A stretch of 64,000 nt of DNA, taken from positions 3,554,297 to 3,618,296 of the forward strand of contig JAJHZJ010000061.1 in assembly GCA_023548195.1 (NCBI GenBank). Direction: 5' to 3'. This document shows, one piece after another, positions 21,481 through 33,199 of this stretch; the stretch's first letter is position 1; every line of letters begins with the position of its first letter. Position numbers and translations under genes: made by a program. This DNA is from Bettongia penicillata ogilbyi (lineage: Eukaryota > Chordata > Mammalia > Diprotodontia > Potoroidae). The notes below the pieces were generated by a model. It saw only the letters and a list, made by a program, of their open reading frames with translations. It had not been told where the DNA came from and made no database searches.

Positions 21481-22520
21481 CTGGCGAGATATTCCTTTGT
21501 TCATTAAACCCATTGGTCAGAACCAAAAAAAAAAAAGGCCAAAGACAAAAAGAAACCCAAGCTGGATGGAGGCAGGTTGAATAACATCAAAAAAAAAAGA
21601 ACCACAATTGAGATGTAACTATCTGGAGTTGCTCTGACAAAGGAATTTTAAAAACAAACCTAAAAACAGTTGGTGTGACTTTATGTAGGATTGTCCAAAA
21701 GTCATCCTGGGACTGAAATGTGAAAGTGCAAGCAGTCAGTCAACTCTCAAAGCAAGGAGGGAAAAGAAAAGATTCAGCAAAAATGCTGATGAAGTTAAAT
21801 CAAGTCCATGGGATCAAAGAGATAAAAGAGATTTTTCATCTCTAATGAAAAGGAGATATAAAACCAGGGAGAAGTCCCATTAGTAAAAGGGAAGAGCAAA
21901 GAGAGTCAGAGGGAAAGGAAAAAAGAAATGGGAGGTGGGAAGGAAAGAGGGAAATGGAAGGAGAGGGAGAGAGACAAGTCTAACTAACTAAAGCAACTCA
22001 AAATGTTAACATTTTAAAAATTGTTTTTGAAAAAAAATTTTACGTTTTGGAAAAATAAGAGGTAATAAAGACGATGTTGACCAAAAGAGAATGTCTGATA
22101 TATAATGTGGCTTATTAGTGGGTTCAGAATTTGAAATCTTCAAAGAATCCTGTTTCCAGACAAGCTAAAAGGTAAATAGAATTTCACTGACCTTTTTTTT
22201 TTTTTTAACAATGCCGTCCATGACAGAACCACAATGAGGTAAATTTGCACGGGGGGAAAGGAGGGGATATTTTGTTCCCTACTGGAAGAACCCTTCTCCT
22301 AGTTGTTTATCTTTTTAAAGGCTTTATAATTATTGCTCTGGCTTCTTTAACAACAATTTCCTGCCTGGCCTTGGGGCACTCTAATCTAAGATTTTATTCT
22401 TATGACGATAAGAAGTCTGACTCATTTAGCTCCTCTGAGCCCCTCTATGAAAATTTAAAAACTAGTAGATGGAGGAAAAAACTGGAAAATTAAGATATGT
22501 ATGCTTTAATCCTACCACTA
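21481..22520. other. unassigned sequence with A-rich and purine-rich patches
   Basis: Poly-A runs at 21523-21537 and about 21589, a purine-rich block at 21885-21990, and a poly-T run near 22194. No gene or named family recognised. Confidence 0.4.
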
Positions 22521-22527
22521 ACTTGCT

Positions 22528-22985
22528 AAGTAATTTTTTAAATGTGTTTTTGTTGATATTTTTAGTTTCTTACATCATATCCTATACTTCTCCCAGAGTG
22601 CTATCCCATAACTGTTCAGTACTTTAATTTTTTTAAATTCTGAAAACACATGTAATATGTAACACCAGTGAACCTCCCACTTCCATGAAGGGCTAAGTTG
22701 GGGGTGTCTTCGCATATCTCTTTATTTTAGACCTGTTTGGTCTTTATTATTTTGTTACATTTACTTTTAATTTGTTGGTATGTAATTGTTTTTTTCATTT
22801 ACATTGTTTAGTTAACAGTGCATATTGTTCACTTGGCAATAGTTCACATAGATTTTGCCATGCATTTATCACGCATCATTTCATAAGGCATAGTAATATT
22901 TCATTATATTTATGTAACACAATTTGTTTAGCCATTCCAAAATTGATAGACAGCTAATTCATTTGTTTGCTTTTTGAAATAAATT
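22528..22985 (-). mobile_element. L1 3' UTR fragment, older family, antisense
   Basis: Antisense blocks: GTTCACATAGATTTTGCCATG, ATAGTAATATTTCATTATAT, GTTTAGCCATTCCAAAATTG. The same positions are seen in the next L1 (GTATTCTATCAC, CAGCCATTTGCC) at about 23400, so these are two separate copies. Confidence 0.7.
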
Positions 22986-24078
22986 TGTTTTTTTAACATT
23001 GATTTTTAAGAATTTTGAATTCTCTCTCCCCCCCACATCTTCCCTACCTATTGAAAAGGCAACAAGAGATGTGATATCAGTTATACATATGAAATCATGT
23101 AAAACATTTACATATTAATCATGTTGCAAAAAACAAAGCAAGAAAAAATAAAGTAAAAAAAATGTGTGTAAATCTGCATTCGGACTCCATTAGTTCTCTT
23201 TTCGGAGGATAGAATTTTTCATGATAAGTTCTTTGGAACTGTCTTGGATCATTGCATTAATCAGCCTAGCTAAATCATTCACAGTTGGTCATCCTTACAA
23301 CACTGCTGTTACTGTATATAATGTTGTCCTTTTTCTGTTAACTTTACATTACTTCATATAAATCTTCACAGGTTTTTCTGAAACCATTTTCTATAGCAAA
23401 ACAGTATTCTATCACAGTCATATACTGTTCAGCCATTTGCCAACTGGTAGACAGCCCTTCAATCTCCAACTCTTTGCCACTACAAAAAAACAAACAAAAA
23501 AAAACCCTGCTACAAATATTTTTGTACACATAGATCCTTTTTTATTTTTCTTTTATATCATTGAGATACAGACCAAGTAGTGGTATTGCTTGGGTCAAAG
23601 GGTGTACACAGTTTTATAACCCTTTGGGCATAGTTCCAAATTGTTCTCCAAAATATTTGAACCAGTTCACAACTTCACCAACAGTGCATTAGTGTGCCAG
23701 TTTTTTCACATCCTCTACAGCATTTGTCACTTTCCTTTTCTGTCATGTTAGTCAATCTCATTGGTGTAAGGGAGCACCTCAGAGTTGCTTTAGTTAGAAT
23801 TTCTCTAATCTGTAGTGATTCAAAACACTTTTTTCCACAGGATTGCAGATAACTAATTTTTATATGCATATAAATATACTTATATTTATATATACATAAA
23901 GGTATACCTTAGAGATACTGTAGATTCAGTTCCAGGTCACCACAATAAAGTGAATATCACAATAAAGTGAGTCACATATTTTTATTTCTCAGTACATATA
24001 AAAGTTATGTTTACCCTATACCGTATACCCTATACTGCATATTAAGCATGCAATGATATTATTTTTTAATGTACAAAC

Positions 24079-24491
24079 TGTTGGGAGCCAGCACTTAGTG
24101 CTGGGCCCCTCACCCTTGAGGTCAACATGCCCTGAACATCTTGTTTGCAATAAGCAAATATCACAAGACGTCTTTGTCAACAGATGTCGCAACCACAAGA
24201 AGGCTCGGCCCCCCAGTCCCAGGAAATAACCTAATCGTAAAGATTGCATGATTAGATACTACCCTCACCCTGGACCCTCCCCATTCCTTTCCATTCCTCT
24301 TCCCTGTTCCAATTACTATATAAGCTGTACCCTGAGCTAGATAAACTGAGACTGCTTGACACCAACTATGCTTTAGTCTCCTTCCTCTTCGTGATCCTGT
24401 CCCCAGGTCTCTTAGACCTCCCTCGAGCCTTGCTCCCCCGGCGCTTTCCGGTTTCGGTCACCCACGTCTGTTTGGCCTGCAGGACGGGTCA
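24079..24491 (+). mobile_element. solo LTR of a betaretrovirus-like (ERV2/ERVK class) element
   Basis: Starts TGTTGGGAGCCAGCAC and ends GGGTCA, the TG...CA ends of a retroviral LTR, 413 bp. It is flanked by perfect 6-bp duplications ACAAAC (24073-24078 and 24492-24497); 6 bp is the class II size. A TATATAA box is at 24317-24323. About a dozen CpGs survive where the rest of the window has few, and both duplications are identical, so it is relatively young. No internal viral sequence is present: a recombined solo LTR. It lies in the Tigger1. Confidence 0.92.
24317..24323 (+). promoter_or_regulatory. TATA box of the solo LTR
   Basis: TATATAA in the expected U3 position, about 240 bp from the LTR start. 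It could drive transcripts rightward, antisense to the L1 and Tigger around it. Confidence 0.7.
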
Positions 24492-25147
24492 ACAAACCAT
24501 AACTAAAAATATTTTTAATAACTGTTAACCATCATCTGAGCATTCAGTGACTTGTAATCTTTTTGTTGGTGGAGGGTTTTGCCTTGATATTGATGACTGC
24601 TGACTGATCAGGGTGGTGGTTGCTGAAGGTTGGGGTGTCTGTGACAATTTCTTAAAATAAGACAATGAAGTTTGCTGCATGGATGATCAATTGATTATTC
24701 CTTTCACCTAAATACTTAGAGGCCATTGCAGAGTTATTAATTGGTTTAATTTCAATATTGTTGTATCTCAGGTGTTAGGGAGGCTTGCAAAGAGGGAGAT
24801 TGAGAAAAAGTCAGTTGGTGGAGCAGTCAGAACACACAAAGCATTTATCAATTAAATTTACTATCTTATATGGGTGCAGTTCCTGGTGCTCCAAGACAAT
24901 TACAATTGTAACATCAAGGATCACTGATCACAGATCACTGTAACAGATATAATGATAATGAGAAAGTATGAAATACTTTAGTAGTTACCGAAAAGGGACA
25001 CAGAGATATGATGTGAGCGCATGCTTTTGGAAAAATGGTGTTGATAGACTTACTGGATGCAGGGTTGCCACAAAGCTTCAATTTGTAAAAAAATGCAATA
25101 TTTGAGAAGTGCAATAAAGCAAAGCACAATAAAACAAGGTATGTCTG

Positions 25148-25265
25148 TCTGTCTATAAGTGTGTGTACATATGTATCTGTTTATATACCATTAACTGTTG
25201 TATATATGTATATATACATACACATGCATGTGTGTTTGTGTGAGTGTATGTGTGTGTATGTTATT
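25148..25265. repeat. TCTG / TATG / TGTG compound microsatellite
   Basis: TCTGTCTGTCT directly abuts the Tigger1 right end; then ATATGTATATATACATACAC and TGTGTGTGAGTG. Confidence 0.85.
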
Positions 25266-26625
25266 GTTGGAGCACTAAACTCTTATCAGGGAAATTTGAT
25301 ACAAATATATTTTTCTCCTTTGGTCGCTTCTCTTCTTGTCCTAGATCCATTCATTTTGCCAGTGTAGAAACTTCTCAGTTTCAAGTAATCAATGTTTTCT
25401 ATTTTGTCTCTTGGAATTACCTCTATTTCTTGTTTGGTTAAGAAAACATCTCCTACCCATAACTGTGAGAAGTATAGGAGCCATTTCTCTTCTAATTTTT
25501 TATAGCGTGATCTTTAATATTAAGGTTGCAGATCCATTTAGAATATATTATAAAATGTAGTGTAAGTACTAGTCTAAGTCTGATTTCTGCCAGATTGCTT
25601 CCCAGTTTTCGCAGAAGTTTCTGTTAAATAAATAAGTTTTTCCCTAGGTAATTTTTGTTTTCTACTGTACCAAACACTGTGCTATTTAGTTCTATTTTTT
25701 CTGAATCTTTCTTGTCTAGCCTGTTGCATTATCTATCTCTTTATTCTTTAACCACTACCAGACAAACGGTTGCTTTATAATGTCACTTGAGGTCTTTACT
25801 CCTTTTTTAATAATTTCTCTTGATATTCCAGATCTTTTGTTTTTCCAAATTAATTTTATTTTTATTTTGTCAATTTCTGTAAAGTACTCCCTTGGAATTT
25901 GATTTGTATGCCACTAAGGATGTAAATTAATTTTGGTAGTATTGTAATTTTTATAATATTTCCAGTCTAACCATGAACTCTGAATATTCTTTCACTTATT
26001 TAAGTTCTTTATTTCTTTAAGGAGCCCTTCATAATTGAATTTATACAAATCTTTTGTGTGCTTTAGGAAGTTAGTCCCCAGGTATTTTATGCATTTTGTA
26101 GTTATATGGAATGAGATTTTTCCTTTCTGTTATCTCTTTTTACTTCTTGTGCTTTGTTATCTTAACTATATAGAAATGCTATTGATTTTTGAGGATTCTT
26201 TTTATAGTCTGTAACTTTGCTAAAGTCATTAACTGTCTCAGTATCTTTGCTGATCCTCAAGGATAAACCACCATATCATAAACAAACAGAGATAGTTTTA
26301 TTTCCTCTTTTCCTATCTTTTTTTGTTTAATTTCTTTTTCTTATTGTTATTGCTAGCATTTTCAGAACTATATTAAATACTATTGGGGAGAGTAATCATC
26401 CTTGCTTCATTTCCATATTTACTATAAAAAAAACTTCTAGTGGGTCCTCATTACATATGCTTGCTTTTAGTTTTAGACATATTTTCTATGATATTAAAAA
26501 ATCCCCTTATGCTATAATTTGTAGGATTTTTAGCATAAACAAATACTGTACTTTGTCAAAGGCTTTTTCTGTATCTATTGAGATGATCCTATGGTTTGGA
26601 TATATTTGCTCTCCAGGTGCCTGGG

Positions 26626-27080
26626 GTTCCAACTCCCCCCTCCCAATATAAAATATATAGACTTTTCAAGTTTCAAATTCCCTAGTCCTCTCCTATTATA
26701 TCATCATCTCCCTTCACAGATCATACCTCTTCACCTACAGGAACATTCAGCAGTGGAACATCTCCCCTCACTAACATAAAGCTGTCTTTCTTTCCCCTCC
26801 TTTTTAATACTTCCACCTTCCTCTTTTTACCCACTCCCCCGTGGGCTCTTCTGTTTCTGAGATCACAGAGGTTGCTTCACAGGAAATTTAGTTAACCCCT
26901 CCAAGAAACATTGTAAAGTTGCCAATGAAGTGCTTCACACAAGCCAAAAGAAGAGAAAGTGTGTTTTGAGCCTTTAAAATAAAAAACAAACCCAGAGCAA
27001 ACACAAATGAAGCAAAAACCCCTCTACTTTTACTAAAAAAAAGCTAATTCAGTGAATAAACGATAGGCCACTGGAGCAGT
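26626..27080. other. unassigned, pyrimidine-rich then A-rich
   Basis: No family or gene recognised. Confidence 0.4.
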
Positions 27081-27084
27081 CAAT

Positions 27085-27375
27085 AAAGTATTGTATTTCC
27101 AGTTATGAAGATTCATGTCCAAGTCTTTCTTCAGATACTTGCTAGCTGTGTGACTCTGGGCAAGTCACTTAACATCTCTCAGGCTTAATTTTCTCATCTG
27201 TAAAATTGGGATAATAATAGCATGTGTATCACAGGGTTGTTGTGAAGATCAAGTAAAATCACATACGCAAAGAGCTTTGCAAATATTAAAAATCATACAA
27301 ATGCTAGCCATTTTGGCAGTTGTAATTGGTGGTGATATTAATGATGATGATGATAACGATGATGTCATCATATTG
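27085..27375 (+). mobile_element. MIR-type SINE with GAT tail
   Basis: GCTAGCTGTGTGACTCTGGG, CAAGTCACTTAACATCTCTC, TCTCATCTGTAAAATTGGGA, GGGTTGTTGTGAAGATCAAG: a well preserved MIR core. Ends in (GAT)n near 27345. Confidence 0.9.
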
Positions 27376-27890
27376 AACTGAAGTAATCAATGGTAGAGTA
27401 GGTAAGCATGAAAAAAAGTGCATCCTAGTTCAGAGGAAGAGTGGCATACTGCAACGGAAGCTAAAACCAGTGGTTATATTCATTAACCAAATCCATTCTA
27501 GAACCGTAAGGATAAAGAGACTTTGTCATTTTGTTTGCTGTTATATAGTTGATGTCTTTTGTTTTGCCTCTGTATAAAAACTTGTGTTGTCCACCATACC
27601 TTTTTAAAGTATCTAGAACAACAAAAACAAAATCAGTAAAATTTTAAGATTGAATAGTATTTATTAAGTGCCCATGTTTACGTGGAGTTTTGCTCTGAAT
27701 TGCCTGATGCAAATAAATAGACCTCTTCTTTGCTCCATGAGAGAAGAAAGAGCTGGCACACTCTGTGGTCAGACATCTACTATCCCTTTTCTCTTCCTCT
27801 GGAAACTTAGCACAGGATGATGCAGTCCCTCATGGCAACAAGGAATCTCTAATAGTACCACTAACCAGCGGTCCCATCTTGGATGGAGAG
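27376..27890. other. unassigned intergenic sequence
   Basis: Nothing recognised. Confidence 0.4.
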
Positions 27891-27894
27891 AATA

Positions 27895-27995
27895 TCATAC
27901 TTTTTACCTCCGTTTTCTCATCTATCAAATGAAGGGCTTAGGCTAAATGACTTCTAAGATCCCTTCCAGTTTTAAACCTATGATTCTATGGCTTC
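27895..27995 (+). mobile_element. MIR-type SINE 3' part
   Basis: CCTCCGTTTTCTCATCTATC, AATGACTTCTAAGATCCCTTCCAG, AACCTATGATTCTATGG. Confidence 0.8.
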
Positions 27996-28370
27996 CTCAA
28001 AAAATAGTGCTGGAACCAGGGCACAGAGAAGCATAAGAAAGTAGTCTGGTAATGCTAACTGATGTCTACCCAAGATTTATGAGGGCAATAAAGAGCTCAC
28101 ATGGTTCAGCTACAAATAAAAGGCCTGCCTCAGACTTTGCCCAGAAAATCTAGGCGTTCTCCCAGTCCTGAAAATAAAGCTCCCCCAAGTATTTCTAATA
28201 GTGAAGGGAAGCAGTTCAATATGTACCTGAAATTCTCAAGTGGAATTTGCACATAATTTCCTTCAGTCTTGATTTCAAATCATTCACAGACTATAAACTT
28301 CCCGCAATTTGTGTGAAGTAATGATATAAGACAAATACAGACAGTCCTTGACTTAGTTTTCCAAATTATA
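27996..28370. other. unassigned; possible decayed LTR
   Basis: A TATA-like AAATAAAAGG (28115) followed by AATAAAGCTCCCC (28173) has LTR-like spacing, but I find no TG...CA ends or target duplication. Confidence 0.25.
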
Positions 28371-28374
28371 ACTG

Positions 28375-28815
28375 AGTCACAACCCTTCTATCATTTACCA
28401 CATTTTTACTTTATCTTTGTCAATTTCATGAGTAAGAGGTAAAACTTCAAAGTTTTTCTTAAAATTTTCAATTATCTTATTATTAGCGATTTGGAGCATT
28501 CTTTCAATAAGGTTAATGATAACTTGTTTATTTTCTTTTGAAAACTACTACTTAATATCCTTGGATCTTTTGTCTGTTATGTTCATACACATTTGTATCT
28601 ACTCTCTATATATCTTGGAGATCAAGACCTTTTCCACATATATTTGCTAGACAGATTCCTTCCCCCCACCATTAACTGCTTTCTTATGATTGTGCCAGCA
28701 TTGATTTTGCTCATGAAAAAGCTTTTCATTTTTCAATAGTAAAAAAATTGTCCATGTTATCTTCTGTCACTACCTCTGTCTTTTGTTTAATTAAGAATTC
28801 TCCTCCTTGACATAT
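28375..28815 (-). mobile_element. L1 ORF2 fragment, antisense, older family
   Basis: GATTTGGAGCATTCTTTCAA, CTCTATATATCTTGGAGATC, CAGCATTGATTTTGCTCATG, TTAATTAAGAATTCTCCTCC correspond to the antisense ORF2 C-terminal third. Confidence 0.75.
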
Positions 28816-29850
28816 AAAAACTTTGCACAATGTTTTGCATTTTTATCCTAGAAGCAAAAAGAGGCTACTGAAGGTTACATCATGCTCTCATAAAAAAGAT
28901 CACTGAACCAACAGATTATTTTGGCTCTGCAAAAGTTTTATTAGGTTCTTCCACAAATAATAATCCTTACCTCCTCCTACTTTTCCTGTTTCCTATGAAT
29001 AGAGCTATTCACATACATACATGAATAACAAGCATCTGCTTATAGTAAATACAGATGCGAAAGGTTAGCTCCAAACACAAATTCCCATAAAACTCTGACT
29101 ACAAAGTAGAGGCAGAAAAAGGGATATTTCTTCATGATTCTGTCTATATCCCTGCTAAATTCTAACTGAATCCATTTTCATATCTTTCTATGCCTTGGGA
29201 CTTGAACTAATACTTACAGTCATGACTTTTACTTTTAAGGCCTTACCCTAAAAGACTCAATCATATAGCTCATCAAAAAGGAGAGGGTCTATGAAAATTG
29301 TGTTCAGGTGTGCATTTGAGCCAACTTTAACTGGTTTTTGAGAGCTGATTGTTAAATATTCAGTGTAAGCATTCACACATTGGAAATAGGCAATTGCTAC
29401 AAATGAGGACTTGGTTTATTATTTTGTTGATGGCCTAGACTTAGGAATGTGATGGAGAAAATGTTAATAATGCAGATTAACCCTAAAATTTTGTGGTGGA
29501 TACATTTCCTCCACCCTAACTCCAGGAGAGCCAGTTGTTAAACATTTTCCAACTTACTACTAGCTCTGTCCCAAAGTATAAGTTCTGGAAGTTTCTGCCA
29601 AGCTCATGATTGACCTAACTTGACCTAACCAGCCTACCTAACTTCCAAGAGATTTTATCACAAGAAGGATGGCTACTCGGTATTGCATTTCCTGGGCCTG
29701 AACAACTTAGCAAAGACTACCTCCCAAGGTGCCGAGAGATTGTCTCTCATCTGTTTCTGTGGAGGAAGTATCTACTAATGGAATCATAGATTATAGAAGT
29801 ATTGTGGGTGACAATGTTGGCCAGAGAGGAAGAGGTATAAAAATAATGAT
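28816..29850. other. unassigned intergenic sequence
   Basis: About 1 kb without a recognised repeat or gene. Confidence 0.4.
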
Positions 29851-29854
29851 GATA

Positions 29855-30115
29855 ATTATAACAATATCATTTACATAGCACTGACTATGTGTTAAGCACT
29901 GTACTAAGCGCTTTATAAATATTATCTTATTTGATTCTCTCAGCAACGCTTCCAGGTAGGTGTTGTTATTATCCTCATTTTACTGATTGAGGAAACTGAG
30001 GCAAAGGGAGGTTTAGTTACTTGCCCAAGATCATCCAGGCATTAGGTGTTGGAGGTTGAATTGAACTGAGATGTTCCTGACTCTAGGTTTGGTGCTCTAC
30101 TCACTGTGTGAAGCA
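29855..30115 (-). mobile_element. MIR-type SINE, antisense
   Basis: GTTAAGCACTGTACTAAGCG, CCTCATTTTACTGATTGAGG, AAACTGAGGCAAAGGG, ACTTGCCCAAGATCATCC: antisense MIR with the usual order. Confidence 0.9.
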
Positions 30116-30289
30116 AGCAGCTCCACTTTGTATACTTCAGGACAGAGCATGAGGGCCCAGAGCAACACCTTGGGAAGTAACTACAGGGACATATCATGCT
30201 CCAGCATCTGATGCTCCAGCAAGGAGACTGAGAAACACCTGAAAGACATGTAGAAGAAGAACCAAGAGAGGGAAATATCATGAAAAGTC

Positions 30290-30330
30290 AATGTCAACAA
30301 ATATTTATTAAGCAGCTACTACAGTAGATG
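30290..30330 (-). mobile_element. L2 3' tip, antisense
   Basis: CAACAAATATTTATTAAGCA is the reverse of the L2 terminus. Confidence 0.55.
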
Positions 30331-30594
30331 GATTATGAAGGATGAGGACTGATTAAAAGAAAACCCATCAGATGCGGCAAATAAAAGGTCTTTGGAAACA
30401 TTGGAGAGAATGGTTTCATTGACTTCTCTGGCCTCAGTCTCTTCCTCTTAAACATTTGTGCATTTGGATGAATTAATCCCTTAAATTCCCTTCAGTTAAA
30501 ATATTCTGTGACTAAAGAGGTACAGTAGCAAAGATAAAATGAAAATACAACTTGCTCTTGAGTCACAGGACAAGGTTAAAATTCAACGTATGAC

Positions 30595-30840
30595 CTTAAT
30601 AATAATGCCAACCACAGTAATATTAGCTACCTGTAGAACTTTTAAGGTTTGCAGAATACTCTCTACATCTCTCATTTGAGTCTCACATGAACCCTGTAAG
30701 GTGCTGTTATTGTTCCCATCTTACGTGTGAAGAAATTGCTGCTCCCTGGTTAAGTGACTAGCCTAGGATCATACAGCTAGTATCTGAGATGACATCCAAA
30801 GTCAAGTCTTCCTGACTCCATCATGTATCCAGTGTACCAC
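30595..30840 (-). mobile_element. MIR/THER1-type SINE, antisense
   Basis: TTAAGGTTTGCAGAATACTC, GTTAAGTGACTAGCCTAGG, ATCATACAGCTAGTATCTGA and CCACCTAGCTG, antisense of the SINE head. Confidence 0.85.
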
Positions 30841-30965
30841 CTAGCTGTATGACCTTGTGCAAATCCTTAAACTCTTCTTGGACTCAACTTCCTCTTCTGT
30901 AAAATGAAGGGACTTAACTAAAAGTACTCTGAAGTCCCTTCTAACTCTAAATCTATGATCCTACC
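30841..30965 (+). mobile_element. MIR-type SINE 3' part
   Basis: GACCTTGTGCAAATCC, TCTTCTGTAAAATGAAGGGA, TCCCTTCTAACTCTAAATCTATGATC. It abuts the antisense SINE head to head. Confidence 0.85.
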
Positions 30966-31700
30966 CAGAGAGTTTATAATCTCTTTGGGAGAGACAAAAT
31001 ATACACATGGGAGAAGATGAATAATATTGAGATAGGATATGAAAAGCGCCAAGCGATTTATATAGAAAACAATTCAGTAGGAGTTCAGAGGAGGCAAAGA
31101 TCATTGTTTCTCAAGATTGCAAGCAAATAAATGGATTTTCTAATCCTGGAGATTTAGGGATGAGGGAGGAGCTAGCTGGCTGGCAGCCAATGTTGTGCCT
31201 ATAACTAAAAGGGGAAAAGTTCATGGGAAGAAGTAAGTAAGAAATGTGAAGCAGAGGGGACAGTGTCTCTTTTATGTATAAGTGTTAAAATATAATTTTT
31301 CATAGAAGCCCATAATAAAAGGTGCCAGAGATTTCATGTCATTTGATTCAGAGTTTTGTGTTCATTATATTTTGAATAAAATCAAAATCAAAGCAAATCT
31401 TCCATTGTTAAAGAAATGGTAAATTCGGGCAAATGGTGGGGAAATGGGGTAGATAGAGGTGAAATTTCTGTGTGTTTTTTCCACAGTTCTATTTTTTTTC
31501 CAAAATAGGGCCTTGATCAGTTGCTATGGCAACCCAAAGATATCATCTTAAGAATGAGCTAAGGCTACATAGCCTAGCTCTAACCTATTCTGTCCATACA
31601 CTTAGAGAGAGCTTTAAAAGAAAGGGGGGAGTTGTGTTATTATGATCTATTTCTTTGAAATATTATCAGAAAGGCCAAAGCTGCTTTTATGGGGTTAAGG
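30966..31700. other. unassigned intergenic sequence
   Basis: Nothing recognised. Confidence 0.4.
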
Positions 31701-31706
31701 AAGGAT

Positions 31707-31709
31707 GTG

Positions 31710-31741
<32 letters not shown>

Positions 31742-31955
31742 ATATATACATACATATATATATATAATAACATCTACACAGATATATTTGTGTGTTTATA
31801 TATACACATTTGTGCACACAACACATATATGTGCATATAAGCACAGCACAATATATTAATGTGTATACACAATGTATATATACTGTGTGTATGTGCATAT
31901 ATGTATATGTGTATATACAATGTAGATGTGTATATGTGTATATATTTGTAGTTCC
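31707..31955. repeat. (GT)n and TATA/TGTA compound microsatellite
   Basis: GTGTGTGTG from 31709 to 31738, then TATATACATA mixtures. All frames on both strands here are artefacts. Confidence 0.92.
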
Positions 31956-31960
31956 CTTTA

Positions 31961-33185
31961 AAAGGTACACTCTTTAAATTTATTTTTCTGTCTAAAACCA
32001 GAGAAATATACAATAAAACCTCACTTCCTGTTCTGCTTTTTTTTTTTTAAAGTAAACAAAAGCTGGGAGTCTTTTCTGGTGATACCACAATTTGAGGACT
32101 CGTTTTTGGTCTTGGGTAGCCTTTTCCGGGGCTGGAACCGTAGTGGAGGTGTTTATCCAAAGATGGCTAATTTACATTTTCAGAGGAACAACTTGAAATG
32201 TCTCTAGGGCCTGGTGGTAGCTGCTCTCAGGGCTGCAGTGAAAGGTAGGTGCCTAAGGCATCTTCCCCACAGAGCAGCTGCTAGTCAGCCATCCATGCAG
32301 ACCTGCAAGACTCTGTATTCCCAAGGCAGACTTAATGGTGGTGATGTTAGGTTCTGAAGTTTGTTTACCCTGATTAAACAATGGGTTGGAAAATTGAGAC
32401 TCCTTGATGAGTAATTGAAAATAAACACCCTCAACTTGTACACAATAAATGAGCTATTAAAAAAAAACAGTAACTACTTCAAAAGGCATTAATTATGTTA
32501 AACTATCCTTTTTGATTATTGGGTACACAGTCTAAAAATCAAACAAGTTTTTAGAAGCCAAGTAGGGAGAGAATAAAGCTGAGCTCTCAGTAAAATCTCT
32601 TACCTAAGTAGAAATCACTGACTTTACATACCAGCTTATTTTCCCATTCTGGTATTCATGTTGTAGAAAGAAAAAAAAATAGCATGGAGGCTGATTATCT
32701 TGGAAAGACAAGTTCAGGGGGGAGAAAAGTTGCCAGAAGTCATTCTAGTAAAACTTGTATCTTTTGAAAACTATAGGTTGTGTTTAGGCAAGAAGCCAAA
32801 GGCTGAGCTACATTAAACAAAACAAAACAAAAAAAACTAAGGTTAACAACATACTTTTGAAAAATGGAGGAAGGCTAACCTATGGCCTTCAAACTAGAAA
32901 AAAGGCATGATGAAATCTATTGGCCATCAGAAATTTTCAGCCAGTCAGTCAATTTACTTTCTTTGAAATCTGATGCAGAGTTGTGATTTTCAGTTTGTCC
33001 CGGTTGTTGGACGTTTAGGAAAATCTCTCTTTCCACTAACAACACCATCTACTCACCATTGCCCCAAATGGGCAGGTCTGTCCAGATAAAGTTGCTAATG
33101 AATGTTAGTAAGTGAGAGGGAGGAGAAATGGGAAAAAAATGGTTTTTTTACTTCTTTTCCCCAAATCATTTGCTTTTTCTTTTTA
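31961..33185. other. unassigned; 32080-32350 is GC-richer than its surroundings
   Basis: No recognised repeat. 32080-32350 has a less AT-rich composition (GGTAGCCTTTTCCGGGGCTG, CTCTCAGGGCTGCAGTG) but no long frame and no splice-site pair I would defend. Confidence 0.35.
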
Positions 33186-33199
33186 AATTGTTGTGAATA

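Larger units (their letters stand above)
23899..25147 (-). mobile_element. Tigger1-type DNA transposon, internally deleted
   Basis: A pogo-superfamily (Tc1/mariner) element. The left end reads AAGGTATACCTTAGAGATAC, and the right end reads, reversed, CAGACATACCTTGTTTTATTG: the terminal inverted repeats. Between them in antisense lie the 5' leader, the transposase start (ATG complement at 24724-24726) and the transposase C-terminal tail (reading Ala-Thr-Thr-Thr-Leu-Ile-Ser-Gln-Gln on the - strand near 24600). The DNA-binding and DDE catalytic core is missing. Excluding the LTR it is about 830 bp against roughly 2.4 kb for a full Tigger1. The left TA target dinucleotide is at 23897-23898; the right flank is overtaken by a TCTG repeat. 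Confidence 0.9.
22986..26625 (-). mobile_element. antisense L1 carrying nested Tigger1 and LTR
   Basis: 22986-23870 is antisense L1 3' UTR and ORF2 C-terminal coding: CAGCCATTTGCCAACTGG, GTGGTATTGCTTGGGTCAAAGGG, ACCAACAGTGCATTAG. The same element resumes near 25275 and runs to 26625 through the ORF2 reverse transcriptase region: TTTGATTTGTATGCCACTAA, TGCTAGCATTTTCAG, CTTTTTCTGTATCTATTGAGATGATCC. The interval 23899-25147 is a later DNA transposon. All frames are broken. Confidence 0.85.

Noticed and set aside
24016..24249. 77-codon - strand frame in the solo LTR
   Set aside because: Crosses from Tigger1 into LTR antisense; no viral or cellular protein similarity.
32080..32350. GC-richer block as an exon or CpG island
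   Set aside because: Too few CpGs for an island, no long frame, no matching splice pair.
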